The notes below the pieces were generated by a model, which saw nothing but the letters and a program-made list of their open reading frames with translations, searched no databases and was not told the DNA's origin. The translations under genes and the position numbers were made by a program. Positions 17,133-27,200 of a stretch of 64,000 nt of DNA are shown here, piece after piece. The stretch's first letter is position 1, and every line of letters begins with the position of its first letter. Origin of the DNA: Polaribacter sp. L3A8 (GTDB lineage: Bacteria; Bacteroidota; Bacteroidia; Flavobacteriales; Flavobacteriaceae); NCBI RefSeq assembly GCF_009796785.1, contig NZ_CP047026.1:2266501-2330500 (forward strand). The letters are read 5' to 3'.

Positions 17133-18182
17133 TTATATAATTAACATAGCGTCTCCGTAAGTAGAGAATCTATATTTTTCTTTAATTGCTTCTTTGTATG
17201 CTTCCATTACAAAATCGTAACCACCAAAAGCGGCTGCTTGCATTAATAATGTAGATTTTGGAGTATGAAAGTTTGTAATCATTGCGGTAGCGATACTGAA
17301 CTCGTGAGGTGGGAAAATAAATTTATTGGTCCAACCTGTAAATCCGTTTAGTTCACCTTTAGATGAAACTGAAGATTCTATAGTTCTCATTACCGTTGTA
17401 CCTACTGCACAAACTCTTCTTTTTTCTTTTTTAGCTTTGTTTATTTTATCTGCAGTTGCATCTGAAATATCAATCTGTTCAGAATCCATTTTATGCTTAG
17501 ATAAATCTTCTACTTCTACTGGGCTAAATGTACCTAAACCAACGTGTAATGTAGTTTCTGCAAATTCTACTCCTTTAATTTCTAAACGTTTCATTAAATG
17601 TTTAGAGAAGTGTAAACCTGCTGTTGGCACTGCTACTGCACCTTCGTGCTTTGCATAAATAGTTTGGTAACGTTCATCATCTATAGGTTCTACATCTCTA
17701 CCAATTGCTTTTGGTAATGGTGTTTGACCAAGTTCTAATAATTTTGCTCTAAATTCTTCGTAAGAACCATCAAATAAGAAACGTAAAGTTCTTCCTCTAG
17801 ATGTTGTATTGTCTATAACCTCTGCTACTAAACTATCATCGTCTCCGAAAAATAATTTATTACCAATTCTAATTTTTCTTGCCGGATCTACTAAAACATC
17901 CCACAATCTATTTTCTGCGTTTAATTCTCTTAATAAGAAAACTTCTATTCTAGCGCCTGTTTTTTCTTTGTTACCAAACATTCTTGCAGGAAAAACCTTG
18001 GTATTATTTAACATCATAACATCTCCTTCTTCGAAGTAATTTATAACATCTTTAAAAACTTTGTGTTCTATGGTACCTTCTTTTCTATTAAGAACCATTA
18101 AACGAGATTCGTCTCTGTGTTCTGCAGGATATTTAGCTAAAAGCTCTTCGGGTAAATCAAATTCAAAATGCGATAATTTCAT
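17133..18182 (-). CDS. queA: S-adenosylmethionine:tRNA ribosyltransferase-isomerase QueA
   Basis: This 349-residue cytoplasmic enzyme transfers the ribosyl part of SAM to preQ1 at tRNA position 34, giving epoxyqueuosine. Family signatures are the N-terminal [23 protein letters not shown] region, [36 protein letters not shown] and [11 protein letters not shown], ending with the [18 protein letters not shown] segment. Length is normal. It is preceded by a strong TTG-N21-TATATTTG promoter of its own and lies 72 bases downstream of aroA on the same strand, so read-through from aroA is possible. A terminator hairpin follows the stop. Confidence 0.96.
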   Translation of the reverse strand: MKLSHFEFDLPEELLAKYPAEHRDESRLMVLNRKEGTIEHKVFKDVINYFEEGDVMMLNNTKVFPARMFGNKEKTGARIEVFLLRELNAENRLWDVLVDPARKIRIGNKLFFGDDDSLVAEVIDNTTSRGRTLRFLFDGSYEEFRAKLLELGQTPLPKAIGRDVEPIDDERYQTIYAKHEGAVAVPTAGLHFSKHLMKRLEIKGVEFAETTLHVGLGTFSPVEVEDLSKHKMDSEQIDISDATADKINKAKKEKRRVCAVGTTVMRTIESSVSSKGELNGFTGWTNKFIFPPHEFSIATAMITNFHTPKSTLLMQAAAFGGYDFVMEAYKEAIKEKYRFSTYGDAMLII

Positions 18183-18206
18183 ATGTCTATTTGCTTATAA
18201 AGTGCG

Positions 18207-18238
18207 CAAATATACGATATCGGAATAGGCGTTGTCAA
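18207..18238 (-). promoter_or_regulatory. Promoter for queA (TTG-N21-TATATTTG)
   Basis: On the minus strand TTGACA (18238-18233) and TATATTTG (18214-18207) have 21 bases between the TTG and the -7 element. This fits the Bacteroidota consensus TTG-N17-23-TAnnTTTG. The queA ATG is 24 bases downstream. Confidence 0.75.
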
Positions 18239-18254
18239 GTGTTTGACCGTTTAT

Positions 18255-19484
18255 TTATAGTTTATCTATTTTAATACCAATTTGTTGCATGTCGTCCCAA
18301 AATTTTTGATATGATTTTGTAACCACTTCTGCTTCTAATATTTTAATAGGAACTCTTAATGCCAAAGGCGCAAATGCCATTGCCATTCTATGATCTTTAT
18401 ACGTTTTTATAGAAATATTTGAGTTTACGGTCGCAGAAATTTCTAAATGTAAACTTTTGTCTGTTACAGAAATAATGGCTCCTAAATTGGTTAACTCGTC
18501 ATTTAAAGCAACTAATCTGTCTGTTTCTTTAATTTTTAACGTGTGTAAACCACTTAAATTACAGGCAATATTTTCTGCAAAACAAGTTACTGCAATGGTT
18601 TGTGCAATATCTGGTGCGTTTTTTAGGTCTATTTCTAAGGTTTCTTTTTTAGTTTCTTTTACTTTTTTAAGGGTGATGAAATTCTCACCAAAGATAGTTT
18701 CCACTCCAAAATGCTGATAAATTTCTGCCAAACAAGAATCTCCTTGTAAGCTTTCTTTTTTATATGCCGATAAAGAAATTTCTGATCCAATATCTGATAA
18801 TGCTATAATTGAATAAAAATAACTAGCAGAAGACCAATCTGATTCTACAACAACAAGTTGTTTTTCTATTGATTTTTTAGGATTCACTTTAATGAAGTTT
18901 CCTTCAAAATTAGTTTCTATACCTAATTGATTCAACAAACTCAACGTCATGTTTATATAAGGAACCGAAGTAATTTTACCCAATAACTCTATTTCTAATC
19001 CGTTTTCTAGCTTAGAAGCAATCAATAATAAAGAAGAAATATACTGGCTACTTACGTTTCCGTTAATCTGAACTTTATCTGTTGTAATTTTAGATCCTTT
19101 AATTCTAATTGGCGGATACCCTACTTTATCTTCATAAGAAATAGTTGCTCCTAAATCTTTTAAAGCATTCACTAAAATTTCAATCGGTCTATTTTGCATT
19201 CTTTCAGAACCTGTTAAAACCACTTCTCTACCTTCTTTTACGGCAAAGTATGACGTTAAAAAACGCATTGCTGTACCTGCATGACCAATATCTACTGTTT
19301 CTTTATCTGTAGAAAGGGCATGTTGCATGTGCACAGAATCGTCTGAATCTGATAAATTCTCAATAGAAATTTCTGGAAATAAATTCTGAAGAATTAACAA
19401 TCTATTCGATTCACTCTTAGAACCAGAGATTGTTATTTTCTCATTAATCTTTTTATTACCTACAACATTTAACAATATATCCAT
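18255..19484 (-). CDS. aroA: 3-phosphoshikimate 1-carboxyvinyltransferase (EPSP synthase)
   Basis: The sixth step of the shikimate pathway: transfer of enolpyruvate from PEP to shikimate 3-phosphate. The 409-residue product has the SKSESNRLLIL start of the shikimate-phosphate site, GHAGTAMRFLTSYFA (the family NxGTAxR loop with His in place of Asn), RMQNRPI, SSQYISSLLL, KETDRLVAL and the YKDHRMAMAFAPLAL segment near the C-terminus. It is slightly shorter than E. coli AroA (427). A textbook Bacteroidota promoter lies at 19522-19552. The gene lies between a crotonase gene and queA, all on the minus strand. Confidence 0.95.
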   Translation of the reverse strand: MDILLNVVGNKKINEKITISGSKSESNRLLILQNLFPEISIENLSDSDDSVHMQHALSTDKETVDIGHAGTAMRFLTSYFAVKEGREVVLTGSERMQNRPIEILVNALKDLGATISYEDKVGYPPIRIKGSKITTDKVQINGNVSSQYISSLLLIASKLENGLEIELLGKITSVPYINMTLSLLNQLGIETNFEGNFIKVNPKKSIEKQLVVVESDWSSASYFYSIIALSDIGSEISLSAYKKESLQGDSCLAEIYQHFGVETIFGENFITLKKVKETKKETLEIDLKNAPDIAQTIAVTCFAENIACNLSGLHTLKIKETDRLVALNDELTNLGAIISVTDKSLHLEISATVNSNISIKTYKDHRMAMAFAPLALRVPIKILEAEVVTKSYQKFWDDMQQIGIKIDKL

Positions 19485-19521
19485 TTCCTAAAATTCTATA
19501 AATTAGTTTTTCACTAAGCGT

Positions 19522-19552
19522 CAAAGTTACCATTCAAAAGAAATATAACAAA
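19522..19552 (-). promoter_or_regulatory. Promoter for aroA (TTTG-N19-TAACTTTG)
   Basis: The minus strand has TTTG at 19552-19549, a 19-base spacer, and TAACTTTG at 19529-19522. Both elements and the spacing match the Bacteroidota housekeeping consensus. It lies 38 bases before the aroA ATG. Confidence 0.78.
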
Positions 19553-19593
19553 GTTTATTTCCTTTAAATAAGTGTAAAAATTCACCTCTTTTA

Positions 19594-20295
19594 TTAAGAA
19601 TTAATAGAGATATCGCTCTTTAAATCCAATTCAATTGCATTTTCTAAATCTAGTAAATGCTGTTTTCTAACTTTTAACTTTGTTTCGGCGTGTGCTTTCT
19701 TATTTAGTTTGGCAAACATACCCGCTACTTTTATAGCTGTTGGCAATAGATGAGTATCAGGAACAATCATATCTAAAAAACCTGCTTTTACGGCATCGTT
19801 AGGATTATAAATTTCAGCATTATTTACACTTCTATTTAAATACACTTCAGACAATCTAGATTTTGCAATTGCAATTCCGGCATTGTGCATCGTCATACCA
19901 ATCATCACTTCATTTAAACCTATTTTAAAATCGCCTTCGGTACCAATTCTATAATCTGCAGAAAGCAGTAAAAAAGCTCCTTTAGCAATGGCATGCCCAG
20001 AACATGCAACAATAATTGGTTGCGAAAAAGACAACATTTTTAATGATAGCTGAGATCCTTTTGTAACTAATTCTTTAGCTGTTTCTGGCGATTTTGTCAT
20101 CACTTTTAAATCGAATCCTCCAGATAATATTCCTTTTTGACCTGTAAGAATTACTACTTTATTTTCTGCTGCTGCTTTATCTAAACCTGCATTTAATCCC
20201 GCCACAACTTCATGCGAAATTGCATTTGCTTTTCCATTATTAATCGTAATTAAAGCGTAATTTTCTTCTGATGTATATGTAACAAATTCATTCAT
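19594..20295 (-). CDS. Crotonase / enoyl-CoA hydratase-isomerase family protein
   Basis: A crotonase-fold protein; starting at the ATG at 20295 gives 233 residues (MNEFVTYTSEENYALI), the usual N-terminus. The upstream ATG at 20355 adds an implausible Cys-rich extension. The two oxyanion-hole segments are ILSGGFDLKVM and CSGHAIAKGAFLLLSADYRIG. The conserved Glu is present in GLNEVMIGM, but the second catalytic Glu position of true hydratases reads as His/Asn (MTMHNAGIA), so the reaction may differ from simple hydration. No other beta-oxidation gene is adjacent. Family assignment is sure; substrate is unknown. Confidence 0.83.
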   Translation of the reverse strand: MNEFVTYTSEENYALITINNGKANAISHEVVAGLNAGLDKAAAENKVVILTGQKGILSGGFDLKVMTKSPETAKELVTKGSQLSLKMLSFSQPIIVACSGHAIAKGAFLLLSADYRIGTEGDFKIGLNEVMIGMTMHNAGIAIAKSRLSEVYLNRSVNNAEIYNPNDAVKAGFLDMIVPDTHLLPTAIKVAGMFAKLNKKAHAETKLKVRKQHLLDLENAIELDLKSDISINS

Positions 20296-20376
20296 TCTAT
20301 CTATGTTTTTTATCGACTTACAATATAATTTAAAAATACAACACCAACAATTCATGGTACATAATTCATTTTATTT

Positions 20377-20550
20377 GGGCGTTCCCTTACAGGTCGGGCT
20401 TTGCGCTACAATCTTTTTAAATTTGTCATTGATAATAAAGCTTTTTCTGCTTTATGTGGCAATCTCTTTTAGATAAACAGATTGCTTCGTTCCTCGCAAT
20501 AACGCATTTCTAAAACATTTAAAAAGGATTTTCACTGCAATCCCTAACGC
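20377..20550 (+). repeat. Dispersed repeat family B with a family A palindrome nested inside
   Basis: The element starts GGGCGTTCCC at 20377 and ends CCCTAACGC at 20550, matching the inverted copy at 16940-17069. Between its two halves (about 20424-20507) sits a family A unit that starts GTCATTG and ends with CAGATTGCTTCGTTCCTCGC. This makes up most of the 431-base gap between the crotonase and DUF2383 genes (20296-20726); no gene is seen in that gap. Confidence 0.75.
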
Positions 20551-20648
20551 GATCAATCTACCCCAATAAAAACTCTTAAAAAGATATTAAAAAATAAAAT
20601 GAGTCAAGAATCAAATCTTTTGAGCTAATCTAAACTTTTAATCTCCCA

Positions 20649-20656
20649 TAAATTTG
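20649..20656 (+). promoter_or_regulatory. Bacteroidota -7 element (TAAATTTG)
   Basis: TAAATTTG matches TAnnTTTG, 70 bases ahead of the DUF2383 gene. A TTTG at 20619-20622 is 26 bases upstream, longer than the usual spacer, so the -33 assignment is uncertain. Confidence 0.4.
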
Positions 20657-20726
20657 TGGTATTATAAGATGTGAAACAATACGCATCTCAAAACAATCTA
20701 TTGGAATTTAAAATGAAAATGATACG

Positions 20727-21173
20727 ATGAAGTACACAGAAAAAATTTCGAACAAATTAAATGAGTTATTAGAAAAAAATTACGATGCAGAAAAAGGGTA
20801 TTTAAACGCTGCAAAAAATGTAGAGAGTGCTAAATTAAAAATTTTCTTTAAAAATAGAGCCTCAGAAAGAAGTCAGTTTGCAAAAGAACTTAGAACTGAG
20901 ATTTTATTACACGGACAAATACCAGAAGATAGTGGTACTTTTAAAGGAACAGTGCATAGAAATTGGATGACACTAAAGTCTCTATTTAGCGCAAATGATG
21001 AAGTGGCAATTTTAGAAGAAGCAATTAGAGGAGAAAGGGCCAATTTAGAAGAGTACAAAGAAATATTATTAGAAGATGCTTTTGCTCTTTCTACTAGAAA
21101 AATGATAGAAGAACAGCAACAAAAAATTCAAGCTGCTATTAATTTACTAATGGTGAAGGAAGAGTTAGCCTAA
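20727..21173 (+). CDS. DUF2383 (PA2169-type) four-helix-bundle protein
   Basis: A 148-residue, fully helical, soluble protein. The pattern LNELLEKNYDAEKGYLNAA, the FFKNRASERSQFAKEL helix, the GTVHRNWMTLKSLF turn and the EEAIRGERANLEEYKEIL helix match the DUF2383/PA2169 family, which adopts a ferritin-like bundle. Members are often induced in stationary or stress conditions; no catalytic role is established. It is followed by a terminator and then by a Crp-type regulator on the same strand, which may or may not be connected. Confidence 0.85.
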   Translation: MKYTEKISNKLNELLEKNYDAEKGYLNAAKNVESAKLKIFFKNRASERSQFAKELRTEILLHGQIPEDSGTFKGTVHRNWMTLKSLFSANDEVAILEEAIRGERANLEEYKEILLEDAFALSTRKMIEEQQQKIQAAINLLMVKEELA

Positions 21174-21227
21174 TCATAAAATACAAATAGGCTGTAACCT
21201 ATTATTCATGTTTTTATAAGATACTTT

Positions 21228-21260
21228 AAAAGTCAATTCTTAACTGAGTTGACTTTTTTT
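21228..21260 (+). terminator. Terminator after DUF2383 gene
   Basis: A 9-bp stem (21228-21236 AAAAGTCAA with 21249-21257) and an eight-base T run at the 3' side, 54 bases past the stop codon. Confidence 0.72.
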
Positions 21261-21419
21261 TGGTGATTCTTTTAAGATACAGCAACTATTAATAGCGTCT
21301 ATAAATTTAACAAACAGTAAAACATCATAAAATAATTCCAATTTAATTTGTTAAATAATGATTGCTTAACATCAAATTTATTCTAATCAGCTACTTTTAC
21401 TTATTAACCCCCTTTCATT

Positions 21420-22043
21420 ATGAATAATACGATTCGACCTGTTAATAAAGATTTTGAAGAATTCGATCTTTTTACAGCCCTTAAGAATTTAAATATACAG
21501 TACAACGAAGAAGATATAATAGAAATAGATGTAAAAAAAAATGGGTACATCTACCTACCATCAAATAAAGATAATTATATATATGAAGTAGTTTCTGGCG
21601 GAGTAAAATTAGGTGGATATTCTGACGATGGTGATAGTTTTATTTATGAAGTTTTACCATCTACGGAATTCTTTGGCAACTTAAAATATTTAAATGGACA
21701 GTTTCAAGAATATGCAAAAGCATTAGTAGATAGTAAAATTAGATTATACAATTTAGATTTTTTTAAAACACTCATAGTAACAAATCCAATCATTACAAAT
21801 TGGTTTATTTCTTACCTTGTAAAAAGATGGTGCTCTGCAGAATTAAAGTTAAAAAACATTAAAGAAAAGCAAATTGAAGAAAAAATAACCGCTCTTCAAA
21901 AACAACTGAATATAGAAATCATAGATACAAAAGGAACTCCTTATCTTCTTTTTAATGTTTTATCAAAAAAAGATATGGGTGACCTTATTGGGGTCACCCG
22001 TCAAACTGTTGCTTCTATACTAGAAAAACAATTAGCCTTTTAA
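21420..22043 (+). CDS. Crp/Fnr-family transcriptional regulator
   Basis: A 207-residue regulator with an N-terminal cyclic-nucleotide-binding-like beta roll (about 35-125; GYIYLPSNKDNYIYEVVSGGVKLG) and a C-terminal winged helix with the recognition region KKDMGDLIGVTRQTVASIL (about 180-200). No cysteine set for an Fnr-type iron-sulfur cluster and no complete cAMP phosphate loop (GExxxxxxR/TA) is visible, so the effector is probably not cAMP. It begins with ATG after a 246-base gap containing a terminator. Targets are unknown. A weak hairpin (22124-22142) separates it from the convergent phosphatase gene. Confidence 0.88.
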   Translation: MNNTIRPVNKDFEEFDLFTALKNLNIQYNEEDIIEIDVKKNGYIYLPSNKDNYIYEVVSGGVKLGGYSDDGDSFIYEVLPSTEFFGNLKYLNGQFQEYAKALVDSKIRLYNLDFFKTLIVTNPIITNWFISYLVKRWCSAELKLKNIKEKQIEEKITALQKQLNIEIIDTKGTPYLLFNVLSKKDMGDLIGVTRQTVASILEKQLAF

Positions 22044-22183
22044 AATCCCTGAACATAAAACCCTTTCTTTAGCCTTAAAATTAAGTTTAAGTAACACAAT
22101 ATATTTCGTATTCTACATAAAAAAACTCTAATTTTAAGAGTTGTATGCAAAGGGCATATTACTCGTAAGACCTTTATAAATTA

Positions 22184-23218
22184 TTATAAAGGATAAACTT
22201 GTACTATTTTTTGTTGTAACGTGTTATCTCCACGCATTTCCATTACAACCTCTTTTTTATCAAAATTAATTTTTAATACCCCAAAACTTTTTTTGGAAAC
22301 AACGCTACCTACTCTTGCAGGATTGTATTCTTTAGTAAAGTTTTTACTTGCGTGTGTCATCCCACTCGATGTAAAATCAATTAAAGGATAGGTTAAGCCG
22401 CTTACTTCTTCTTTAGAAAACTCCGATATATGACGATCTCCAGACAATAAAATAACATTATTAGCTTTTGAAGATACAATTACATCAAGTAGTTTTTTAC
22501 GTTCTAACGGAAAGTTTGCCCACTTTTCATAAGGATGTTTTTCTGCAATTACCTGTACACTACTTAAAATGATATTAAATTTTGCAGCTGAATTAACCAA
22601 CTCACTTTCTAACCAAGCCCATTGTTGTTCTCCTAAAATAGTGCGATTCTCTTGAACACCATTTACACTTTCTTTGTTTATACTTGTTCTAAAATAACGA
22701 GTATCTAACAAAATAATTTTTACAGATCCTTTAGCTGTTTCTATAACTTCAGAATGATACACCCCTTCTTTTTTTCTTCTTGGAGAATTTTTATCAACTC
22801 CCAAAAAATTCAACAATAGTTCCTGACTTTTTTCTTTTTTAGGATATTCTACACCAGCATCATTGGCTCCAAAATCATGATCATCCCAAGTTCCCAAAAC
22901 TTTAGTTTCTTTTAAAAGGTTTGCATATCCTTTTTGCTTTTTTTGAAGATTATAATCTGCTTCCATTTTATCCATATTCTCTGTGTCTGCATAAATAATA
23001 TCTCCTCCCCACAACCATACATCTGGATTTAACCCAGCAATATCATCCCATAACAGATTCGTTTGATCTGGTTTATTACAAGAGCCAAAAGCAAGTACAA
23101 AATCTGCTGTTTTTTCTTTTGATGACTGCTTAAAATAAGCTTTATTTTCACTTGATTTAGAAGTTGTTTTACAAGACAAAACTGTAAAAACAAGAAGTAC
23201 TATGATAATTTTTTTCAT
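22184..23218 (-). CDS. PhoD-like alkaline phosphatase D family lipoprotein
   Basis: A 344-residue metallophosphoesterase. A lipobox (VLSC, Cys16) predicts a lipoprotein. Metal-site motifs of the PhoD family are FGSCNKPDQ, GGDIIYADT, GTWDDHDFGANDAG and LSGDRHISEF, in the usual order. It would hydrolyse phosphate esters outside the inner membrane. It starts 3 bases after the end of the EEP lipoprotein gene, which in turn follows a TonB receptor, all on one strand, so these three form a tight operon. I infer a role in organic-phosphate scavenging; the exact substrate (monoester, diester or phospholipid) is not determined. Confidence 0.88.
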   Translation of the reverse strand: MKKIIIVLLVFTVLSCKTTSKSSENKAYFKQSSKEKTADFVLAFGSCNKPDQTNLLWDDIAGLNPDVWLWGGDIIYADTENMDKMEADYNLQKKQKGYANLLKETKVLGTWDDHDFGANDAGVEYPKKEKSQELLLNFLGVDKNSPRRKKEGVYHSEVIETAKGSVKIILLDTRYFRTSINKESVNGVQENRTILGEQQWAWLESELVNSAAKFNIILSSVQVIAEKHPYEKWANFPLERKKLLDVIVSSKANNVILLSGDRHISEFSKEEVSGLTYPLIDFTSSGMTHASKNFTKEYNPARVGSVVSKKSFGVLKINFDKKEVVMEMRGDNTLQQKIVQVYPL

Positions 23219-23221
23219 TTT

Positions 23222-24223
23222 TTATTTAATTATAAATGTTGTTATTACTGGTAAGTGATCACTAATTTCCCTCATTTTTTGTGGCATAAAAAGTTGAGGT
23301 ACTTCCGCAGAATTCTCTTTATATTCTTTGTACATATTGGTATTTATCAACATATAATCTAACCTACGTTTAGGATCATCAGAAGTATGTGTCATTACCG
23401 TTTCTGGCAATGGATCTATAAATTTTTCTCTCTTTCTTTTTTCATTTAAAAATAAATTAATCTCCTCGCTTCCTTGTACACTATTAAAATCTCCAACCAC
23501 TAAAATATTTTTGTTTTTGTCTTCTTTTAAAAAACGTTTAAATTGTTGTTTTAAAAAATTAATCTGCCCTTTTCTCATCGCGATGTTTCTTTCTCCTCTA
23601 CCTGCTTTTAAATGGACACCTGTAAGTAAAAAATTATAACCTCCATTAGGATACACCTCAACAGACCACATTCTAGTATTTAACGTATTTTGTGTCTCTG
23701 GAGCTCCTTTATCGTTTTTATATTCTAACACAGGAGTGGTTACATTTCCATAACCATAAATAACACCTAATGGAAATTTACTCATTACAACTACATTCAT
23801 ATACCAACCATGACTCGGTACATCTGCAAAATATATGTACCCCATATCTTCTAAACGATTACTAGCAATACTTCTTAAAAATTTTGCACTTTCAAATTCT
23901 TGTAAAACAACAACATCTGCATCTATATCCTTTAAAGAGGCAACTAAATAAGCAACCTTATTTGACATTAAAGAATCTGGTTTATTTTCTCTTTTTGAAT
24001 CTATATAAGGATCATCAAAAGAATCTACAAAATGTTCTACGTTCCAAGAAAGCACTTTAAAACTATCTTTTTTAGGAAATTGATATTCAACAGGTCTTAC
24101 CTCTCCATGGTGCTTGGCTATGTAGTTTTCTTTAGAGAAAAAAGAATCATTTTCTATTAAGTTTTTAGACCCAACACATCCTGTTAAAATTAAAAAGACG
24201 ATACTATAAATACTATTTTTCAT
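23222..24223 (-). CDS. Endonuclease/exonuclease/phosphatase (EEP) family lipoprotein
   Basis: A 333-residue EEP-fold hydrolase with a lipobox (LTGC, Cys16). The conserved metal and catalytic residues are visible: Asn in LSWNVEHF, Glu in VVLQEFES, Asp/Asn in VVGDFNSVQG, and Asp/His in ISDHLPVITT. The family includes DNase I-like nucleases, sphingomyelinases and inositol phosphatases. The extracytoplasmic lipoprotein form beside a PhoD-like lipoprotein and a TonB receptor suggests degradation of extracellular DNA or phospholipid for phosphate. Only 3 bases separate it from the next gene. Confidence 0.87.
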   Translation of the reverse strand: MKNSIYSIVFLILTGCVGSKNLIENDSFFSKENYIAKHHGEVRPVEYQFPKKDSFKVLSWNVEHFVDSFDDPYIDSKRENKPDSLMSNKVAYLVASLKDIDADVVVLQEFESAKFLRSIASNRLEDMGYIYFADVPSHGWYMNVVVMSKFPLGVIYGYGNVTTPVLEYKNDKGAPETQNTLNTRMWSVEVYPNGGYNFLLTGVHLKAGRGERNIAMRKGQINFLKQQFKRFLKEDKNKNILVVGDFNSVQGSEEINLFLNEKRKREKFIDPLPETVMTHTSDDPKRRLDYMLINTNMYKEYKENSAEVPQLFMPQKMREISDHLPVITTFIIK

Positions 24224-24287
24224 AAGCTATAAATATAAAAGGGGCTCGATAGAGAAATACCCAACCCCATAAAAACAAACTATTCTT

Positions 24288-27200
24288 TTAATTAAATGAA
24301 TATCTCACCCCAACTTGCAACCTCCAAGGAGTACCATTAATAAGCTCTGTACCAGCACCCGTTTGTACATTATACTCATAACTGCTTGTTGCCTGATCGA
24401 AACCATTAATATTCATAAAATCTCTATTTCCAAAATTATGACTACGTCCCCATTCTTTATTTAATAAATTCATAAAATTAAAAACATCGGCAGAAAGCTC
24501 TAAAGAATGTTTATCATTAGATAGATTAAACTTTTTCTGAAGACGAAGGTCTACGGTTGCACTAAAAGGATTTTTCCCTCCATTTCTTTCTGCAAAACCA
24601 CCAAAACTTTCTTTTAAATACTCTTTAAATCCTTCTGATGTTTCTGGATCATTTAAAACTTCATTATAACTATCTTTAATGTATTGTGGTGTATTTGCAT
24701 CACTTGGATCAAAAACATATGCAATTTCATTACTTAAATTAAAATCTCCGTTTGCACTTCTTCCTCCACCAGATTTTAAAGAATACCTTGTACCTCCTGT
24801 ACCTACAATTGTTGCTCCTAACGTAAACCCTTTCCAAGTAGGGCTTGCTCCATTTACGACAATTTTAGTATCAAAATGATTGTCTGAATACCCATAATTT
24901 AAATCTCTTGGATCTCCAGAAACAGGAAGAAATGTAGATGTATTTGCTACACAACAGTTGTATGATGAGTTGTCTTTTGATTGATTTACAGTAAAACTTG
25001 CGTTTACATAACCATCTTCTCCTATTTTAGCAGACCCCTCTACAACTAACGCAAGGTTATCTAAAATGCCATCAGAATTTAAAACCAACGTTCTACCTAC
25101 TAAATCAGAAACTCTAGATTTTGTCCAATCTGCACGACCATTCTCTGCAATAGTATTTGCTGGCACAAAAACCTCTCTACCTTGTGGCGTTACAAAATAA
25201 GGTTCTGCCACTAAATTGGTTTCTTGATACACGTAATTATTTTTAGTGTGACTAAAAACAGCATTAACTCCTAAGCTATATCTATCTCCAAAAAAGTGTG
25301 TATAATTTATATTTGCTTTATAGATGGTAGGTACTTCAAAATCTGGACTCACAGCATTTATTGTTGAAAACGGAGTAACTCCCGCTGGTACACCTGGTAC
25401 AGTACTTGGATCATTTCTGTAGCCAATAAAATCTGGAGTAGGTACATCTGCTCCTGTAACATCAATAGCACCTAATAAAGTTCCACTATTCTGAATGTTA
25501 TTTACTTGTGCATAATAATGTGGTTGCGATGTAAATACACCTCCACCAATTTTTAAAATATCGGTATCATTTCCTTTGATATTCCACGTTAATTGAAATC
25601 TAGGTTGAATGTTATCAAAATCTTCTGGTTTTTCATCTGTACGAATTCCTAATTCTTGATATACCAAAGGGTTAAATTCTGCTGCATCTACAAATGCTGT
25701 TGCATCATAACGTATACCACCCGCAAAGTTTAAATTCGGATTTATATCAAATTCTACCTGACCAAAGAAAGACAAATCTAAAACAGTTTGTTTTACTAAA
25801 GTAGACCCTTGTAAAGGTACTTCACGAGCGTATCTAGAAGGATTTAAATTATCAAAATCATCTAAAGAATCAAAGAAAAAACGACCATTTTGCTCATTAG
25901 ACAACTGTGTTTCTAAAGAGGTTATTAAATTATCTGTACCTAAAGTAAAGTTAAACTTCCCTACATTAATATAAGTTGTATTAGATAGCTGAATTTGATT
26001 TTCTAAATTGGTTTCTGGCGTAAATCGTTGTCCACCTAATTGTATGCTTTTACTGCTAGTATTACCATTAGGCAACACAGAAGCTACTTGTACAATGGCT
26101 CTTGGAATATTTTGTGATGGCAATTCTGAATTTGGACTAAAAATACGTTCTGCACGTTGATACTGTACTTTAAATTCATTGGTAACACGAGATGAAAAAT
26201 TAGAACGTAAAGAAAGAAACATACTATTTTCATGAGACACAAAATCTGAATAAGACTCTGCTACTTCTACATTAGAATTATCACTAACACTAAAAGGGTT
26301 ATCCCATTTATTATAAAGGTTTCTAAATGTTAACCTATGTTTATCATTAATTTGCCAATCTAATCTTAAAAATAAATTATTTGCCTCGGTAACTCTATCA
26401 AATTGACCTACTTGCTTTGAGTTACTTAAACCATACTTGTCTCTACCAATTTGTAAAAAACGGTTTAAACTACTTTCTGAAACTCCCAAACGATTCGCAT
26501 CATCATCATTTTGAATATTTGCAATAAATTGAGGATCTCCCGCATCTTGTCTTTCGTACACTAAGAAAAAATGTAATTTATCTTTAATTAAAGGTCCTCC
26601 AATACTTAACCCAGATTGAGAGTTATAAAAATCGGCATCTCTTTTTTGTCCTTGTATGGTGTATTGACTCTGAAGATTGTCTGCTCTATGATAAAAAAAA
26701 GCACTTCCCTCAAATTCATTGGTTCCAGATTTTGTTACCGAAGTAATAGATCCTCCTCCTTGGCGCCCTTGTGTTACATCATAATCATTTGTAGAAACCT
26801 CAAATTCCCTAATCGCTTCTTGAGAAATTGTGTAAGGTCCTCTACCAATTTCACCTGCTGTAAGTGTATTTCTAAAATTAACACCATCAATAGTTACATT
26901 TGTAGAAGTTCTTCTTTGTCCTCCTAAATTAAGACTTCCGGCTCCTTGTAAGGGCGATAAACTTGTAAGTCTGGTAAAATTTCTTCCTTCTGATGGTAAA
27001 TTTTTAATTTGTCCAGCACCTATTTTTGTAGAAGCACCTGTTTGCTGAATTCTTTTTACAATACTATTAGAAGAAACAACAATTTCATCTAAAGAAGTAG
27101 CAGATTCTTGTAACAAAAAATCTATTGTAATTACATCACTTAAGTTTAAAGTAAAGCCTTTTTTAACCACATCTTGAAACCCAAGGTATTTGGCTGTTAC

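Noticed and set aside
20377..20550. Possible integron attC site (inverted ends with GTTAGG-like core)
   Set aside because: The ends do not fit RYYYAAC/GTTRRRY with the expected spacing, there is no integrase, and copies lie between unrelated chromosomal genes.
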